64,000 bases of DNA from assembly GCA_022695795.1 (NCBI GenBank), contig MU404156.1, positions 89,681-153,680 of the forward strand, given 5' to 3'. This document shows positions 61,151 to 64,000 of this stretch, piece by piece. Numbering within the stretch: position 1 is the first letter of the stretch; the number at the start of each line of letters is the position of its first letter. The DNA is from Biscogniauxia marginata (Eukaryota; Ascomycota; Sordariomycetes; Xylariales; Xylariaceae). The notes under the pieces are model-generated. The model made no database searches and was not told the origin of the DNA. It saw nothing but the letters and a program-made list of their open reading frames with translations. Position numbers and translations under genes: made by a program.

Positions 61151-63503
61151 TCACGTAGCCAATCCCTTCCGGCTGGGAAGTTTCGCAGGGATGTCCCCGC
61201 CTGAATCTGTGTTCTCCGTGTCTGACGAATCATCATCATCTAAGACTACCGGGGCAGACGCCGATCCATTTCGCTGAAAAGGGTTTGCCGATCCCGTTGT
61301 CGGGCTTGGTTGACTCACATGAGAAGAGACTCGGTAGCCTTTTCGTTGGTACGATGATAGACTGTTCTGCGGTGGACGAGTAGGGGTGTCATGGGAAGAG
61401 AGAAATTGTGTGGGGTCAGTCATCGCTGCTGTGGCGGCAGAACCGCCTAGTCCTGAATTCATATCAGACACAGCCAGGTGGTTGCTAGGAGGCACGCTGT
61501 GGTTGCTGCTCGGGGTAGCTTGAGATTGCGTATAAGCTACTCCGTTCTCAGCACGCTGGCGCTTAGGGGCTGGGGTCTCATGAGACTCGGAGCCATTCGA
61601 ATAGGCATGCTTCAAACCCAGGCGGGCCCTTTCTCCATCGATTTCAGCTCTCGTCCGTCTGTTCCGGAGACGGACACCGTACTTCTTCCGAATAAGGCTT
61701 TGCTTTGTGCTGAAACTATTTTGGATGCCGTCGAGCTTGATCTTTCGCTCTACTGGATCTGCAATATCCTCGGCCTCTCTGAAACGAGGAACAAAGCTGA
61801 GCTCTGCCAATCTTAGTTCTTCCATTAATTGTTCCCTCGTCTGCGGGCTAAGATGACCGTAAGGGTCCTCTGCAGCGAATGGGGTTGTTGCTTGCGTGGC
61901 CTTTGGCTGTGAAGCAGTCGGCCGTTGCTGGCTACTCGGGTAGTAGGACGGGACAGGCAAAGGCTGAGCTGGGCTGTTGTGTCTCGATGAAAGGGTGATA
62001 GGAGAAGCTGAACTGCCTGGCTGTGGTGGGGTTGCTGGTGCTGTACCGTGTTCACCGCAGACACGGTTTGCAAGATGCTGGAGAATATCGAATTAGCAAC
62101 TTCGCGCATCGGTGATGATTTGGTGGCAAACTTACATATTGTTGTCCGACTTTAGTAATAAATCCAGCACCACAATGCTCACATAAAAAGGGGAACCCCT
62201 GGGGATTAGGAGGCTCCTTCGTGCAAAGTTGCTTCTGGACATGCTACTTCAGTGTTAGTTCCCTAGTATATCTCAGGAGCTTGGACTAGCGAAACTCACA
62301 TATTCATATGGTGCTGTTCTGTCAAACTTGCGCCAGCATAATCTGCACTGCAAGGATGGAGCAGCAGCAGCAGTAGTGCTAGGCGCATGACGTGCAGGAG
62401 GTTGCGTTTGTTGTGTTTGTAGAGTTGGAGCTTGAGGAAGAGGCTTTGGTGCAGCTTGCTGAACATGATTAAAGCTAGGTGTAGAAGAAGTAGACTTAGG
62501 CTTCGTAGTGACACTCTTCTCCGTGTGGTCTTCAAGGACGTCACCATTTTCATAGCCTAGACGCTCAGCTCGTGCAAGGGCATTGATCAAGGACCGAGCA
62601 TCAATAGTCTTAAGTCGCTTCTCCATGGCCTTGTCTAGGAATGCGTCGCTGCACCTCGCCAAGATCGTATCGGTTACTTCATCCAGGTCATGGGACTTAA
62701 AGTGGGAGATAATCTCGTTCTTGGATTCGGATATCATCCTGGTGCCAAAGTCTTTAATAGAGCGGCGCACAATGACTCCGTTTGCATGGTGGACGACAGC
62801 GTTCAGCTAAATAGCAGTAAGCATTCCTGCGAAGATAGTGGAGATGGGGGTAGTGATGAGTAGGACGTAAAATAAGAGAAGGGGGGAGGACAAGACATGA
62901 GATGAGGCTTACAAGGAACGCGTGGTGGAATTCGGAACCAAGCAGGGACTTCTCCCAGTTGTCTCTTATGACGCGACGGACGGCCTGAGGCATGGCTTGT
63001 TGCACAGCATGTGTGAGCAATTTCAGATCTTGATCAAATATAGCCGGCTCATAGTCTTGGCGCGGAGACGGAAAGCGTTGGGCGATGTTGTACTTGGTAT
63101 TTCGAGGAACGACCACCTGGGTACGAGGGGTTGAAGGGGTGTGCTGTCGCTGAGATTGGGGTTGCTGGATTGTCGATGGTACAGAGGATGCGACCGGTTC
63201 GGATGTTGGAACCGGGGCCGGGGTTGGAGCTGGAGCTGGCGCCGGCGCCGGCGCTTGGGTTGCAGCCGGTGGTTCGTCCCTGTTGACAACATCGCTACTG
63301 ACACGAGAAATGTCGTCTTGGTAGGAGGGCAAATTGCCAGGAGGCTGGGTCTCAGCTGGCGAATGTGAATGGGAATAAGGACCAGGCTCGGATTGAGGTT
63401 CAGGTTGAGGTTCAGGTTGAGGTTGAGGTTGAGGTTGTGCTGACTGGATATCTGGGGCCGGAGCCAGGGCCGGGGCCGGTGAGAGCGAAGGTGCAGACTC
63501 CAT
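61151..63503 (-). CDS. Twin C2HC zinc-finger protein, function unknown
   Basis: Four exons (63503-62913, 62806-62300, 62243-62136, 62077-61151), all phase 0, encode 710 residues. Residues 1-135 are Pro/Gln/Ala/Ser-rich with a (PQ)n/(PA)n character. A helical region follows (about 140-300: NIAQRFPSPRQDYEPAIFDQDLKLL, HHAFLLNAVVHHANGVIVRRSIKDFG, KTIDARSLINALARAERLGYENGD). Then two zinc fingers: C351-C354-H367-C373 and C387-C390-H403-C409, both C-x2-C-x12-H-x5-C. The C-terminal part has SPQTREQLMEELRLAE, a basic KKYGVRLRNRRTRAEI stretch and an acidic DDDDSSDTENTD near the end. A nuclear, chromatin- or transcription-linked role is likely from the composition, but I know no characterised member. 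An earlier in-frame ATG at 63569 is possible. Confidence 0.8.
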
Positions 63504-64000
63504 AATTATTCGCCGTGGTGCTCGGAGCTTGCTTAAGTCTTGGCCGTGTGTTGAGATGAGAAAATGCACGCGCCAGGATGCTGGAGGGTATAGGTGCAGT
63601 AAACAGCTGAAAAAGGGAACTGGGCGACAGTTTATTTTCTAGCCTGTGCTGGCTGTGCAGCGGGTCGGTAGCTGGGAAGGTCGCGCCACGCTCTTGCTCG
63701 GGCTCTTGCTCAACTTTCTTCTGATGTACGCAGCGCGTTCCGACGGAAGATGAAATAAAGTGGAAAATAAAATGAAGCCAATTAGTCTCGATTCCTGCTG
63801 GATGGATTGACCATAAATTGTCTTGCCAACCTTATCGACCATCAACCCTTAAATGGCAAGCAAAAGGGGCCACGAAAGGCAAAAGAAATGTTAGAAGGCG
63901 GAAGGGGGGGGGGGGGGGGGGGGGGGTGTGGTTAAAGGTTTAATTTTTACCCAACAAAAACGGGGTGGCCAAAATATATTTATTAAATTTGTTTTTATTT
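63504..64000. other. Upstream flank of the zinc-finger gene and window end
   Basis: It is the expected promoter of the zinc-finger gene. A run of 23 G lies at 63904-63926. After it the sequence turns AT-rich up to the end. No gene was seen. Confidence 0.5.
63904..63926 (+). repeat. Poly-G run
   Basis: Twenty-three G in a row. Runs this long are rare and are often miscounted by sequencers, so the exact length is doubtful. Confidence 0.9.

Overview
The window looks like a chromosomal piece of a filamentous ascomycete (Pezizomycotina, most like a Sordariomycete). Genes are split by short GT-AG introns of about 50-100 nt with CTAAC/CTGAC-type branch sites. Coding sequence is GC-rich in the third position. 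The products are fungal housekeeping proteins. Two blocks (1-2520 and about 9400-10810) are extremely AT-rich, almost free of CpA and keep C mostly in CpG, which is the mark of repeat-induced point mutation (RIP). No rRNA, CRISPR, intact transposon or convincing tRNA was seen.

Layout. 1-2520 is a RIP-degraded repeat with a sequence gap (918-1016) inside a 16-bp tandem array. 2521-5526 holds only weak, unrecognised ORFs. 5527-9290 is a small accessory pocket between the two RIP blocks: a secreted heme-thiolate peroxidase and a protein kinase-like gene. 9400-11060 holds the second RIP block, a foldback element and a cluster of hairpins. From 11281 on the region is ordinary conserved euchromatin: enolase (-), a seven-helix membrane protein (-), M1 aminopeptidase (-), PRP28 RNA helicase (-), mitochondrial ribosomal protein mL59 (+), DPH4 J-protein (+), 14-3-3 (-), a 5.6 kb gene-free stretch, mitochondrial ATPase inhibitor (+), nucleoporin NSP1 (-), a Laa2-like AP-1 accessory protein (+), eIF2 gamma (-), a four-helix HAM-8-like membrane protein (+), a small mitochondrial-type membrane protein (+), UMP kinase (+), eIF3m (-), a large disordered protein with a C-terminal coiled coil (+) and a twin C2HC zinc-finger protein (-).

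The genes are not a pathway cluster. They are mixed housekeeping functions: glycolysis, translation initiation (eIF2 gamma, eIF3m), diphthamide formation on eEF2, splicing, nuclear transport, pyrimidine nucleotide synthesis and mitochondrial translation/ATP synthase control. They sit in alternating convergent and divergent pairs. Gene models were built by hand from reading frames, splice sites and phase; every multi-exon model given with a total length adds up to a whole number of codons. The observations most worth a second look are the zinc-finger gene whose two fingers share spacing and intron position, an intron that joins two apparent ORFs into one Laa2-like gene, two GC-AG introns, and the hairpin island and foldback element at the RIP border.
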